Positions 9,069-17,914 of a DNA stretch of 56,826 bases are shown piece by piece; position 1 is the first letter of the stretch; each line of letters starts with the position of its first letter. The notes under the pieces are model-generated. The model had not been told where the DNA came from. It ran no database searches and was given only the letters and a program-made list of their open reading frames with translations. The stretch comes from Terriglobales bacterium (lineage in GTDB: Bacteria; Acidobacteriota; Terriglobia; Terriglobales; Acidobacteriaceae), in NCBI GenBank assembly GCA_035651655.1, contig DASRFG010000020.1, forward strand, positions 1 to 56,826, written 5' to 3'. Position numbers and translations under genes: made by a program.

Positions 9069-10064
9069 ATGGAATGTTCGCGAAGGTTGTTGCATTTTGC
9101 GCTGATCAGCCTATTGCTGCTCCCATTGTTCAACTGCGGCTCACAACATAGCAGCGACGAAAAGTATTACCTGATCTCGGCGAACCTCCAGGTGCCGTAT
9201 TGGCAGTCCGCCAAGGCAGGATTCTTCCAGGCAGGGTCGCAGCTTCAGGTGAAGGTCGAATTCGCCGGACCCAACACTTACGATCCCAAAGCGCAGCAAC
9301 AGGAGTTTCAGAACGCGGTCAGCCAAAAAGCCAGCGGTATTCTGCTGTCTGCGGCCAATCCCGAGCTGATGAAGCCCGAGATTGACGCGGCCATTGCTGC
9401 CGGTATTCCGGTGATTACTCTGGATTCAGATTCCCCCTCCAGCAAACGGCTATTCTTCATCGGAACCAACAACTATCAGGCGGGGATGATGGGGGGCAAG
9501 GTTGCAGCCAGCCAGATGCACGGAAAGGGAAATGTCGTGGTTTTTACCATGCCCGGGCAGTCCAATCTAGACGACCGTCTGCGCGGCTATCGCGACGCAT
9601 TTGCCAGCTATCCACAGATAAAAATCGCGCGCATCGTGGACATTCATGGCGATCCTCGCGTGGCCTTCGATACCACCCAGGAGATCATCGGTAAAGAGAA
9701 AGACAAAGTGGATGCATTTGTCTGCCTGGAGGCGCAAGCCGGCAAGGAAGTCGCCAACGTCCTGGACCGCTATAACGTGAAAGGCAAGACCGTAGTGGCA
9801 ATGGACACCGATGCCGAAACTCTGGACGCGATCAAGCGAGGGGCCATCGTCGCGACCATCGCTCAGAAGCCTTTCACCATGGCATTCGTGGGGATGAAGC
9901 TGCTCGACGATCTGCACCATCATGCGCTTCAACCTCTAAACCGCAATTGGGCAGAGGACCCGTTCTCCCCTGTTCCGGCTTTTGTGGATACTGGAGCCAC
10001 ACTGATTGACAAGAACAATGTTGATGAATTTCTGGCTGCGCAAAAGTCGGCGACCAGCAAGTGA
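9069..10064 (+). CDS. Periplasmic sugar-binding lipoprotein (type I PBP, RbsB-like)
   Basis: This 331-residue secreted lipoprotein has a hydrophobic leader ending in a lipobox LFNC (Cys about 23). The rest is a Peripla_BP_4/RbsB-type fold: Q-V-P-Y-W early, then SGILLSAANPELM, a Pro-V-I-T-L-D-S-D hinge motif, and IGTNNYQAGMMGG, which is typical of ribose/galactose-class binding proteins. AGGAGG lies 7 nt before ATG 9069. No permease or ATPase gene is adjacent; the upstream neighbour is a receptor kinase, so it may act as a sensor rather than a transporter component. The ligand cannot be read from sequence. Confidence 0.88.
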   Translation: MECSRRLLHFALISLLLLPLFNCGSQHSSDEKYYLISANLQVPYWQSAKAGFFQAGSQLQVKVEFAGPNTYDPKAQQQEFQNAVSQKASGILLSAANPELMKPEIDAAIAAGIPVITLDSDSPSSKRLFFIGTNNYQAGMMGGKVAASQMHGKGNVVVFTMPGQSNLDDRLRGYRDAFASYPQIKIARIVDIHGDPRVAFDTTQEIIGKEKDKVDAFVCLEAQAGKEVANVLDRYNVKGKTVVAMDTDAETLDAIKRGAIVATIAQKPFTMAFVGMKLLDDLHHHALQPLNRNWAEDPFSPVPAFVDTGATLIDKNNVDEFLAAQKSATSK

Positions 10065-10094
10065 CATACGAGGGGATTCGTGAGCCCTGGTTAG

Positions 10095-11915
10095 TTACGG
10101 GTCGCCGGCCTTCTCCCCGTCTGGTCTTGGCATGTTTGAGTCTAGTTCCTTGGCTAATTGAGGGATGACGCTCTTGCCGAGCGGAGTGCCAGCCAGATTC
10201 ACCTGTTTCGCCTCATCGCTGCAGCACCGAAACAGCTCCTCTTTGAACTGGCCTCCGCGAATGTAGTGCCAATGCGCAGTCGTGATGGATTCCATCGGCC
10301 CGTAGTAATTGGGAAAACTCGGGCTCCAGTTCAATTGGGCCAATTCAGAAATGGGATCGGGCATGCCGGACGCTGCCGCCGATCCATTCCACAAACGCTG
10401 GAGCGAGGTCTGGGGGAAGTCAGAGTGGCGCGCCTCTCCCACTTCCTCCAGAAGTGTCGCAGGCAGTGAAGTTAGACTCACCGGTGTGTCAATTCGCCGG
10501 CCTGCGGGTATCCGACCCGGCGCCCAAAAAATCAGCGGGACGTGTATCAGCTCGCGATAAAGAGAGCTGCCGTGGGTCATCAACCCGTGTTCCCCGAAAC
10601 TTTCGCCGTGGTCTGAGGTGATTACCACCATCGTGTTGCGGTCCAGGCCGCGCTGTTTCAGCTGCTGCAGTAGCTGCTGAATCTGATCGTCTACCAGATT
10701 GATGGCGCCGTCATATGCGTCCAGCATCCCCTGCCGTTGTTGCGGCGTGACCCGCTCAAACCAGGCCCAATGTTCGGAGGCCCGGCTACGAGGGTCCTTC
10801 ATATTGGTATAACGATGCAGATACGGTTCCGGCGGCCGGTAGGGATCGTGCACATCCAGGTAATTCAAGAACATGAAAAAGGGACGGCGATCGCCATCTA
10901 TCCAGCGCAGGGCATGGTCGTTGATTTCGGCCGCACTGCGGCGGCCGAAAAGATCGCGTTTAAGCTGCAGGCTGAACACCAGGTGTTTGATCAAGTCGCC
11001 GTAAAAAGTTTGCGCGAAGCTGCTGCCCAACGATTGAAAATCGTCCTCAAAGTGAATAAAGCCGCGCCGAAACCCTCGTCGGCGGCAAAACAGCAATGTG
11101 TTGGCGGAGAACGCGGCGGTCCTGTAGCCCCGCGCCATGAACGCTTCCCCCAGGGTGCGGTAGTCCCATCCGAGAAGCGCGCCGTCGCTCTCCACACCGT
11201 GCGCCGAAGGGTACAGTCCTGTGAGCAACGAAGCGTGTACCGGCAAGGTCCAGGAGGAAGGCGCAATCGCGTTTTCAAAAAGTGTGCCTTCGGCGGCGAG
11301 CCGCGTCAGGTAAGGGCTGGTCGGTCGCGCGTATCCGTACGTCGAAAGGTGATCTGCGCGAAGCGTGTCCACCACGATGACCACGACGTTAGGGCCCGTA
11401 GTTTGGGGCGGCAGCCGCGCCGCATCTCGCCGCTCATGAAGCTGCTGCCTGATGGGAAATACAATGATGCACCATAGGGCGGCCAGCACCAGTATCGGCA
11501 AACTACGTTTTTGCCACCTCAGCATGCTTCGCCCCCAAAGGAATGACAAAAAGCCCACCAGGGAAGCAGCAGCCACCGATACCAAAAGAACAATCAGAGG
11601 TGTAGTTTCCGTCTGCGCGCGAGTGATACAGGCGAAGAGCGCCAGTCCGGAAAACAAAAAGGTCGCTTGCATCAAATCGGCGCTGTTTCGGAAGACGCCG
11701 CCTTTAAGTGCAATCACTATCAGCGCTGCGCCCAAAAACAGCAACGGCTCAAACTCGGCTCCGGCACGCAGCAGGTCGCGCCAGATGTAGGAATGCGCTA
11801 GAAAACCTTCGCCCAGGCCGGCCGCCAATCCCCACCACAGGGCGATCAGAAGCAAATCTCTGGGCCGATACGGCTGCGCGTCTGTGTTGTCGTCTGTCTG
11901 CTGGGGGAGGGACAT
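10095..11915 (-). CDS. Membrane sulfatase-family enzyme with Thr nucleophile
   Basis: This 606-residue alkaline-phosphatase-superfamily protein has about five N-terminal membrane segments (roughly 20-155) and a catalytic domain from about 175. Metal-binding VDTLRADH (Asp183) and SDHGESFGEHG are present. At the usual sulfatase Cys/Ser position the sequence is SSWTLPVHASLLTG, with Thr223 in place of the formylglycine-forming Cys or Ser, and without the CxPxR context. By analogy with LtaS/EptA-type enzymes it may be a phospho- or phosphoethanolamine transferase or hydrolase rather than a true sulfatase. It converges with the binding-protein gene and is transcribed alone. The substrate is unknown. 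Confidence 0.88.
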   Translation of the reverse strand: MSLPQQTDDNTDAQPYRPRDLLLIALWWGLAAGLGEGFLAHSYIWRDLLRAGAEFEPLLFLGAALIVIALKGGVFRNSADLMQATFLFSGLALFACITRAQTETTPLIVLLVSVAAASLVGFLSFLWGRSMLRWQKRSLPILVLAALWCIIVFPIRQQLHERRDAARLPPQTTGPNVVVIVVDTLRADHLSTYGYARPTSPYLTRLAAEGTLFENAIAPSSWTLPVHASLLTGLYPSAHGVESDGALLGWDYRTLGEAFMARGYRTAAFSANTLLFCRRRGFRRGFIHFEDDFQSLGSSFAQTFYGDLIKHLVFSLQLKRDLFGRRSAAEINDHALRWIDGDRRPFFMFLNYLDVHDPYRPPEPYLHRYTNMKDPRSRASEHWAWFERVTPQQRQGMLDAYDGAINLVDDQIQQLLQQLKQRGLDRNTMVVITSDHGESFGEHGLMTHGSSLYRELIHVPLIFWAPGRIPAGRRIDTPVSLTSLPATLLEEVGEARHSDFPQTSLQRLWNGSAAASGMPDPISELAQLNWSPSFPNYYGPMESITTAHWHYIRGGQFKEELFRCCSDEAKQVNLAGTPLGKSVIPQLAKELDSNMPRPDGEKAGDP

Positions 11916-12005
11916 GCGGGGAGGGAAAGATTACAAAAATAGGGGCTGAATTACAATTCCGCGGCTCGCTCTCGCGGCATTGTTCATGTGGCCGCGGCGG
12001 TCGCA

Positions 12006-12049
12006 TCATTCCGAGCCAAGCTGTCATTCCAAGCGAAGCGAGAAATCCC
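12006..12049. repeat. TCATTCCGAGC-type intergenic repeat, two tandem partial units
   Basis: Two adjacent units, TCATTCCGAGCCAAGC (12006-12021) and TCATTCCAAGCGAAGCGAG with a following AAATCCC (12024-12049). This is the widespread bacterial intergenic repeat whose conceptual translation gives the familiar FLASLGMT string. It lies in the 296-base spacer between the divergent sulfatase-family and DUF1203 genes. Nothing else is supported in that spacer. Confidence 0.7.
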
Positions 12050-12211
12050 TCTAGTCTCACCGTACCTGCAGGCTGAAGAGATTCCCCGCAGACTAAAGCC
12101 AACTCGGAATGCCACATCACTTTGACTGCAAGATCCGGATAGCCCCGCTTAACCATGCGCGCCAATATGACAATCGTGATCCAACTTAAGTGATCAGCGG
12201 GAGGACCGATC

Positions 12212-12685
12212 ATGGCGACCATTCGAGTAATCGCAATCTCTACAAAGACAGCAGATCTGGTGCGTAGCACTATGAAGTCACCGGGTTACGGCCACCCTGC
12301 GCATACAGAAATCGCCAGCGGATATGGCCCTTGCCGGCACTGCTTGCGAGACTTCCGCGTCGGCGAAGAGAAACGAATCCTCTTTACCTACGACGCGTTT
12401 TACTCAGTCGAGAAGTTGCCGTTGCCCGGGCCGATCTTTATCCATGCGGAGCCCTGCTCCCGCTACGATGAAAACGCCGGTTTCCCTAAAGATATGCGCG
12501 CCCACCGCCTTACCATCAACGCCTATGGTCAGGATCGCACTCTGCTCGCCGAAAAATTGGTTGAAGACGGGAATATCGAATCGATGATTGACTCCTTCCT
12601 CGACCGCTCAGACGTCAAATACCTCCACGTCCGCGATACTCAAGCTGGATGCTATGACTTCCGGATTGAGCGTGCGTCGCGCTAA
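12212..12685 (+). CDS. DUF1203 domain protein
   Basis: A cytoplasmic protein of 157 residues resembling the DUF1203 family. Conserved-looking blocks are CRHCLRDF near residue 36, the L-P-L-P-G-P-I-F-I-H-A-E-P-C segment near 70-83, and a C-terminal YLHVRDTQAGCYDF. Family function is not established. GGGAGG lies 7 nt before ATG 12212, a good ribosome-binding site. It stands alone, divergent from the sulfatase-family gene and 176 bases before the polyphosphate module. There is no signal peptide or membrane segment. Confidence 0.8.
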   Translation: MATIRVIAISTKTADLVRSTMKSPGYGHPAHTEIASGYGPCRHCLRDFRVGEEKRILFTYDAFYSVEKLPLPGPIFIHAEPCSRYDENAGFPKDMRAHRLTINAYGQDRTLLAEKLVEDGNIESMIDSFLDRSDVKYLHVRDTQAGCYDFRIERASR

Positions 12686-12861
12686 TAGTTCCCCATGGCC
12701 AGTTGCCACCATGGTGTTCCACTATCTCGGTTCCTGAGACCGTCAAAAGGTGCACCATTAATGTGGCATTCAGGAACTCCCCGTGAGTGCTAGAATGCTG
12801 CCTCGTTACGCAGGAGCTCTGGGACCTAGCTGCAGCGTGCTTCTGCGCCCGAATTTGACCC

Positions 12862-13728
12862 ATGCCGATAGATTCCTCTAGAACTCAGTCTCTATTTCGC
12901 AGGCTTGAACGTCTGATTCCCAGGTTGGCCAGGCATGCCCAGCCGGACCACGTCCATCACTTCCGAACCTCTATCCGGCGTTTGGAGACGCTGCTTGAGC
13001 AACTAGTGCCAAAGCCTGATCGCAGCCAGAAAAAGCTTCTAAAGCGGCTAAGCAAGCTCCGCAAGCGTGCCGGTCATATCCGCGATTTGGATGTTCAGGT
13101 GGCCGCCTTGAAATCTCTGAAGATTGACCGTGGTTCCCAGGACAAGCGCGAGTTGGTGGATGCACTGGGAGTCGAGCGACAGAAATGGGAGAAGAAGCTA
13201 ACCAATGCTCTCGACGCTCGCTCCTCTCGGGAACTGCGTAAACGCCTGCGTCGCGCAGCCCAGAATCCTGAGTTGCACAGCCACAATTTTGATCCGGTTT
13301 CCAGAGCGCTTGGCATGTTCTCTCGCCTGTCGCTCTCAGAAGGCGCACTCTCGGAAAAAGTCTTGCACGCATATCGCCTCCAGTGCAAAAACATCCGCTA
13401 TGTTGCGGAGATGGCAGGTGCACAACCTGAGGCCAAAGCCGTTATTGATCAACTCAAGAAGATGCAAGACGCCATCGGCGAATGGCATGACTGGGACACT
13501 CTCACTGTCAGGGCAAGCAGGCTGCTTGCCGGCTCCTCAAATCCTCCGCTAGTTACCGCCCTGCGTGCGGTCGCGAAAGCCCAGCTCGCAGACGCACTGC
13601 TGGTTTCAAACGGGGCGATCGCCGCGCTGTTGGATTTGTACAAAGCATCGACGGGCCGTCGGAAACCGGCCAGAGCAGCGGAATCGGCCTCCGAGCAACC
13701 GGATTTGGCAAAGGCTGCAAACGCCTGA
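12862..13728 (+). CDS. CHAD domain protein
   Basis: A 288-residue, highly basic, all-helical protein with the conserved histidine alpha-helical domain. The HHFRTSIRRLE motif near residue 32, GHIRDLDVQ near 71, and KNIRYVAEM plus EWHDWDTL further on are the conserved His/Arg positions. CHAD proteins bind inorganic polyphosphate and localise to polyphosphate granules in species studied (family knowledge). Its position directly upstream of ppx and facing ppk1/sixA fits that role. A short Ala/Glu-rich tail follows the domain. It is probably co-transcribed with ppx (23-nt gap). Confidence 0.93.
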   Translation: MPIDSSRTQSLFRRLERLIPRLARHAQPDHVHHFRTSIRRLETLLEQLVPKPDRSQKKLLKRLSKLRKRAGHIRDLDVQVAALKSLKIDRGSQDKRELVDALGVERQKWEKKLTNALDARSSRELRKRLRRAAQNPELHSHNFDPVSRALGMFSRLSLSEGALSEKVLHAYRLQCKNIRYVAEMAGAQPEAKAVIDQLKKMQDAIGEWHDWDTLTVRASRLLAGSSNPPLVTALRAVAKAQLADALLVSNGAIAALLDLYKASTGRRKPARAAESASEQPDLAKAANA

Positions 13729-13751
13729 TTTTTTCTTATTTCCCCTGAGCT

Positions 13752-15290
13752 ATGCCCACCTTTGCGGCGGTTGATATCGGAGCTAATTCAGTCCGGTTGA
13801 AAATCGCACGCCTGGTGCGGCGGCGCCTGAGAGTTATACATGAAGACCGGCAAGTCACCCGTCTTGGAGAATTGGTGTTCAAGTCTCCGGGCGGCGTGCT
13901 CTCGCCGGACTCCATGTCGGATACGGTCAAGGTTCTGCGCCGTTTCCATCGCGCCTCGCAAGAATACGGCGTTGACGCCGTTCGGGTGGTAGCCACCAGC
14001 GCGCTTCGCGAGGCCCACAACCGGCAGCGATTTATAGACTGGGTCCATTCGGTTACGGGATGGACAGTGGAGATCATCTCCGGCGCCGAGGAAGCTCGCC
14101 TCATCCACCTGGGGGTGGTTTCGAATCTTCGCATCTCCGGCTGGCCAGCACTGATGGTGGATCTGGGCGGCGGCAGTTGTGAACTCACCATCTCGGTTCG
14201 CGGCCAGATCCGCGACACGGTCAGTGTTCCTTTGGGAGCTGTGCGCCTGACCAATGAGTTTCTGCACCACGATCCGCCTCGTAAAAAAGAGTTGCGCCAG
14301 TTACGTGGGTTTATTGATCGCGAGTTGGGGCGGGTGTCGAACAAAATCATAGCCGCCCGCGTTAAGACAGTGATTGCGACTTCAGGCACGGCAGCGGCGT
14401 TGGCGGCGGTAGCCGAGAACCTGGATAAGCACTCCAGTGGCACAGCCGGTTCTTTCGTGCCAGCCAGAACCGCTGCCCGGATAGCCAGGCTGCTGGCAAG
14501 GCGGACGGTTGAGGAACGCGCCGAGCTCCAGGGCATCGGTCCGCGGCGCGCCGAGATTGTCGTGGCTGGAGCAGCGGTGTATGCGCAACTTCTGGAGCGC
14601 TGCCGCCTAAGATATTTTCGCTATTCGCCTTTAGGTTTGCGGGACGGGCTGCTGGAGCAAATGGCCGCCGACTACGATCGCCGCGCGCGGCCGCGTGAAA
14701 AAATCGAGTCAGAACGCTGGGAATCAATCCTCGCCGCGGCGGGCCACTACCAAGTGGACATGGATCACGCGATGCAAGTACGCAAGTTCGCGGTGCAGCT
14801 ATTCCGGTCCATGGCTCGGCTGCATCAGTTGCCCATGGAATACGAAGAGTGGGTATCGGCCGCAGCCATCCTTTATGAGGTCGGCGGATATATCAATCGC
14901 AATGGCAGGCACCGGCACGCGTACTACATCCTTTCCCACTCCGAAATCCTCGGGGTTACGCCGCAACAACGGCGCATCATCGCCGCCATTGCCCGTTATA
15001 CAGGGACCTCTCCTCCCTTGGCTTCGGACCCTCCCATCAAAGCATTGCCGGCGGCGGACCGGCAGCATGTTATGCGAGCATGCCTGGTGTTACGGCTGGC
15101 GCGCGCTCTGAACCTTGGACGCCATCAGGCAGTTAAAGCGCTGAAGATTCGCCTACAGAAAAACACCGTTGCGCTTGCACTGACCCCAAAACGGGGTACC
15201 GACGTTGAATTGGAATTGTGGGCGCTGGAAAGGGAACGCGCCTACTTTCGGGAAGTCTTGGGACGTGGACTCTCAGCGGCGGTAGCTTGA
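13752..15290 (+). CDS. ppx: Exopolyphosphatase / pppGpp phosphohydrolase (Ppx/GppA)
   Basis: A 512-residue enzyme of the actin-like ASKHA fold that releases phosphate from polyphosphate ends or hydrolyses pppGpp. The N-terminal domain shows VDIGANSVRLKIA, ATSALREAHN, SGAEEARLIHLG and VDLGGGSCELTI, the standard nucleotide and metal-binding set. The region from about 315 to 510 is the HD-like C-terminal domain that makes the long form of the family. It follows the CHAD gene. Its last 49 bases overlap the 3' end of the convergent sixA gene. Ppx and GppA activities cannot be separated by sequence alone. Confidence 0.93.
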   Translation: MPTFAAVDIGANSVRLKIARLVRRRLRVIHEDRQVTRLGELVFKSPGGVLSPDSMSDTVKVLRRFHRASQEYGVDAVRVVATSALREAHNRQRFIDWVHSVTGWTVEIISGAEEARLIHLGVVSNLRISGWPALMVDLGGGSCELTISVRGQIRDTVSVPLGAVRLTNEFLHHDPPRKKELRQLRGFIDRELGRVSNKIIAARVKTVIATSGTAAALAAVAENLDKHSSGTAGSFVPARTAARIARLLARRTVEERAELQGIGPRRAEIVVAGAAVYAQLLERCRLRYFRYSPLGLRDGLLEQMAADYDRRARPREKIESERWESILAAAGHYQVDMDHAMQVRKFAVQLFRSMARLHQLPMEYEEWVSAAAILYEVGGYINRNGRHRHAYYILSHSEILGVTPQQRRIIAAIARYTGTSPPLASDPPIKALPAADRQHVMRACLVLRLARALNLGRHQAVKALKIRLQKNTVALALTPKRGTDVELELWALERERAYFREVLGRGLSAAVA

Positions 15291-15769
15291 GCTGCGGCAG
15301 CAACTTTAGGGGTGACACACCAACGCAGCACCGCATTGTTGCGCTTGAGCTCCGCCTGGGCCACCGCACCCTTCTTCAGGTTCACTCCCGCACGGCTGCC
15401 GCGGCCAATCAGGCTGCCCAGAAATTCGCTAAGGTTCGGATTGTGTCCCACTACCATAATTGCGTCAGCTTTCGTATAGCGATTGAGCAGCTCACGAAAT
15501 TGAGCGATGCTGGCCTCCGGACGCAACGCAGGATCAAGCTGAAGTTTCCCCTCGTGTCCCATTTCATTGGCCACCAGCACCGCAGTTTGCGCTGCTCGCT
15601 TGAGCGGACTGGCAATGATTGCGTCCACTTGGACATCGAGCGCTGCGAGCAGCCGGCCCATCAGCCTGCACTGCTCGATTCCATCGGCATCGAGCGCCCG
15701 CTTTGCATCCTTTTTCGGATCGCTTACCCGTTCGCCGGCGCTGGCGTGGCGCACAAAATAGAGGATCAT
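15242..15769 (-). CDS. sixA: Phosphohistidine phosphatase SixA family
   Basis: A 175-residue histidine phosphatase of the short SixA type. The catalytic RHG-like motif is FVRHASAGE at residues 6-14. IIASPLKRAAQT supplies the second arginine and VGHNPNLSEFL the second catalytic histidine. SixA removes phosphate from phosphohistidine proteins; related small phosphatases occur beside CHAD and ppk genes. The gene begins only 6 nt after the ppk1 stop, so the two form an operon. The C-terminal part overlaps ppx in antisense by 49 bases. A Lys/Ala-rich tail extends beyond the catalytic fold. Confidence 0.9.
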   Translation of the reverse strand: MILYFVRHASAGERVSDPKKDAKRALDADGIEQCRLMGRLLAALDVQVDAIIASPLKRAAQTAVLVANEMGHEGKLQLDPALRPEASIAQFRELLNRYTKADAIMVVGHNPNLSEFLGSLIGRGSRAGVNLKKGAVAQAELKRNNAVLRWCVTPKVAAAAQATAAESPRPKTSRK

Positions 15770-15775
15770 CGCAAT

Positions 15776-17914
15776 TTACGCTTGAAGCAGGAGCTTTGGT
15801 GTTTTGGAATCGAGACGTGAGGGAATCTGACTGATAGACGCTTTTCCCTCCGCCAAATCAATCAGGAACTCTTGCGCGTTGAAACCGGGAACCGAGCGGC
15901 CCTTTCCGGCCTTTCGCTTCACATGCAAATAGGTGCCATCTGGACGCAAGACGCGCGCTTTCATGTTGTCCGCCAAATAGGCAGCCAAAATTTCATAACG
16001 CAAACGGTCCCGAAGCACGGGTTCCTGAATGGGTAACATTACTTCTACTCTTTCATACAAGTTCCGAGGCATCCAGTCCGCACTCGAAATGTAGCCCTCT
16101 TCCTGGCCTCCATTGGCAAAATAAAATATTCGGCTGTGCTCAAGGAAACGGCCTACCACACTCCGTACACGGATGCGGTCGCTAATCCCCCTCAATCCCG
16201 GACGTAAAGCGCACATCCCCCTTACAATCAAATCAATGTTCACGCCCGCCTGGGAAGCGCGGTAGAGAGCTGCAATGATGTTCTGATCGAGCAATGCATT
16301 CATCTTCGCGATGATATATGCCGGTCTGCCATGCCGCGCGTGGTCGGCTTCGCGTTGAATCAGTTCCAGGCATCGCTCGGCGAGATTCGCCGGGGCCAAA
16401 ATTAGGGGCTCGTAATTCGGGTGCTCAGCGTAAGCGGTAAGAAAACTGAAAGCATCGTGCACCGCCTTGGTGACGTCCTTATTAGAAGTGAGAAAACTCA
16501 GGTCCGTATAGTGGCGGGCAGTAACTGAATTGTAATTTCCGGTTCCAAGATGAGCATAGCGCCGGCTCACGCCATCGGAATCCTGGCGGACAATTAACGC
16601 CAGTTTGCAGTGGGTCTTCAGTCCAACTAATCCGTGAAAGACCTGCACACCGGCATCCTCCAGATCGCGCGCCCAGCGAATGTTCGAAGCTTCATCGAAG
16701 CGGGCTTTCAACTCAACGACGACCGTTACCTCCTTCTTGGCCGCGGCGGCAATAAGAGATGGAATCACCATCGAATGCTCCGACGTGCGATACAAGGTCT
16801 GTTTGATGGAGAGCACGCGCGGATCCTCGGCTGCCGCCTCGATGAATGAGACTACAGAATCGTAAGAATCAAAGGGATGGTGCAACAGGATGTCACGGCT
16901 GCGCAGTTCGTCAAACACATCACGCGATTTGCCGGTTAGCCGCAGTTCTTTTGGAACAAACGGCCGGTATTTCAGTTCGGGACGTTCTGACTGTTCGTAA
17001 ATAGCAAATAAACGATTTAGGTTAACCGGTCCGTTGTTCCGGAAAACCTGCCATGGCGCCAGATCAAAGTTGCTGCGCAGACGCTCGACAATCTCAGGAT
17101 CGGCATCAGCCTCAATCTCCAGCCTGACCGCCGCCCCTTTTCGCCGATTGTGCAGTTCAGTGCGGACCGATTCCAACAGATTCCGAGACTCCTCTTCTTG
17201 CAGATAGAGGTTGCTGTTGCGGGTCACTCGAAACGCCGCCGATGAAATGATTTCATAGCCACGATACATTTGTTCCGCGTGGCTGACGACCAAATCAGCC
17301 AGAGCAATGTAATCGTCGGTATTATCAGACGGCAATTTGACCAGTCGTGGAAGTGCGCGCGGCACAGTTACAACGCCCATGTAGGTCGTGGAAGCGCGAC
17401 GCCGCCGACGAAGTAAAAATGCTACACACAGCGCCTTGTTGATGACCCGAGGGAAGGGGTGTGCAGGATCCACCGTGATGGGAGTCAGCAGCGGATCAAG
17501 GGCGCGATCGCAATAATCGTCCACAAAAGCACGCTGCTGGGAATCAAGCTCATGCAGCGCTAGTACCCGGACGCCCTTCTCCGCCAGTGCGGGGCTAAGT
17601 TTCTCGTTCCAGCAGCGGTATTGATCTTCCACCAGGGCATGCGTCTGTCGCGCTACCAGGTCGCGCACTTCGGGCAGGGTGGCTCCATCTGGACCGCCCT
17701 CAATGTGCCCGTCCTCAATATGCTGCAGCATAGCCGCCACACGAACTTCGAAAAATTCGTCCAGGTTGCTCGCGCTAATGGAGAGAAATTTCAACCGTTC
17801 CAGCAGCGGATTTTGCTCGTCCTCAGCTTCCTCCAGGACTCTTCGATTAAACGCCAGCCATGAAGATTCCCGATTGAGGTAATAAGCCGGATTATCGAGC
17901 GAGATTCGCGGCAT
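15776..17914 (-). CDS. ppk1: Polyphosphate kinase 1
   Basis: This 712-residue enzyme (usual length 690-740) reversibly polymerises the terminal phosphate of ATP into polyphosphate. All four PPK domains are seen. The N-terminal helical domain has YLNRESSWLAFNRRVLEEA, and the SNLDEFFEVRVA motif follows. The first catalytic block contains YRTSEHS and VVELKARFDEASNIRWA, then FHGLVGLKTHCKLAL. The block with AHLGTGNYN supplies the phospho-accepting histidine. The second catalytic domain has DRIRVRSVVGRFLEHSRI and ends with the D-W-M-P-R-N signature. It is first in a two-gene operon with sixA and faces CHAD-ppx. Confidence 0.97.
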   Translation of the reverse strand: MPRISLDNPAYYLNRESSWLAFNRRVLEEAEDEQNPLLERLKFLSISASNLDEFFEVRVAAMLQHIEDGHIEGGPDGATLPEVRDLVARQTHALVEDQYRCWNEKLSPALAEKGVRVLALHELDSQQRAFVDDYCDRALDPLLTPITVDPAHPFPRVINKALCVAFLLRRRRRASTTYMGVVTVPRALPRLVKLPSDNTDDYIALADLVVSHAEQMYRGYEIISSAAFRVTRNSNLYLQEEESRNLLESVRTELHNRRKGAAVRLEIEADADPEIVERLRSNFDLAPWQVFRNNGPVNLNRLFAIYEQSERPELKYRPFVPKELRLTGKSRDVFDELRSRDILLHHPFDSYDSVVSFIEAAAEDPRVLSIKQTLYRTSEHSMVIPSLIAAAAKKEVTVVVELKARFDEASNIRWARDLEDAGVQVFHGLVGLKTHCKLALIVRQDSDGVSRRYAHLGTGNYNSVTARHYTDLSFLTSNKDVTKAVHDAFSFLTAYAEHPNYEPLILAPANLAERCLELIQREADHARHGRPAYIIAKMNALLDQNIIAALYRASQAGVNIDLIVRGMCALRPGLRGISDRIRVRSVVGRFLEHSRIFYFANGGQEEGYISSADWMPRNLYERVEVMLPIQEPVLRDRLRYEILAAYLADNMKARVLRPDGTYLHVKRKAGKGRSVPGFNAQEFLIDLAEGKASISQIPSRLDSKTPKLLLQA

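Noticed and set aside
11749-12270. 173-codon minus-strand ORF upstream of the sulfatase-family gene
   Set aside because: It overlaps two better genes and its middle is the translation of a TCATTCC intergenic repeat (FLASLGMT string), so it is an artefact.
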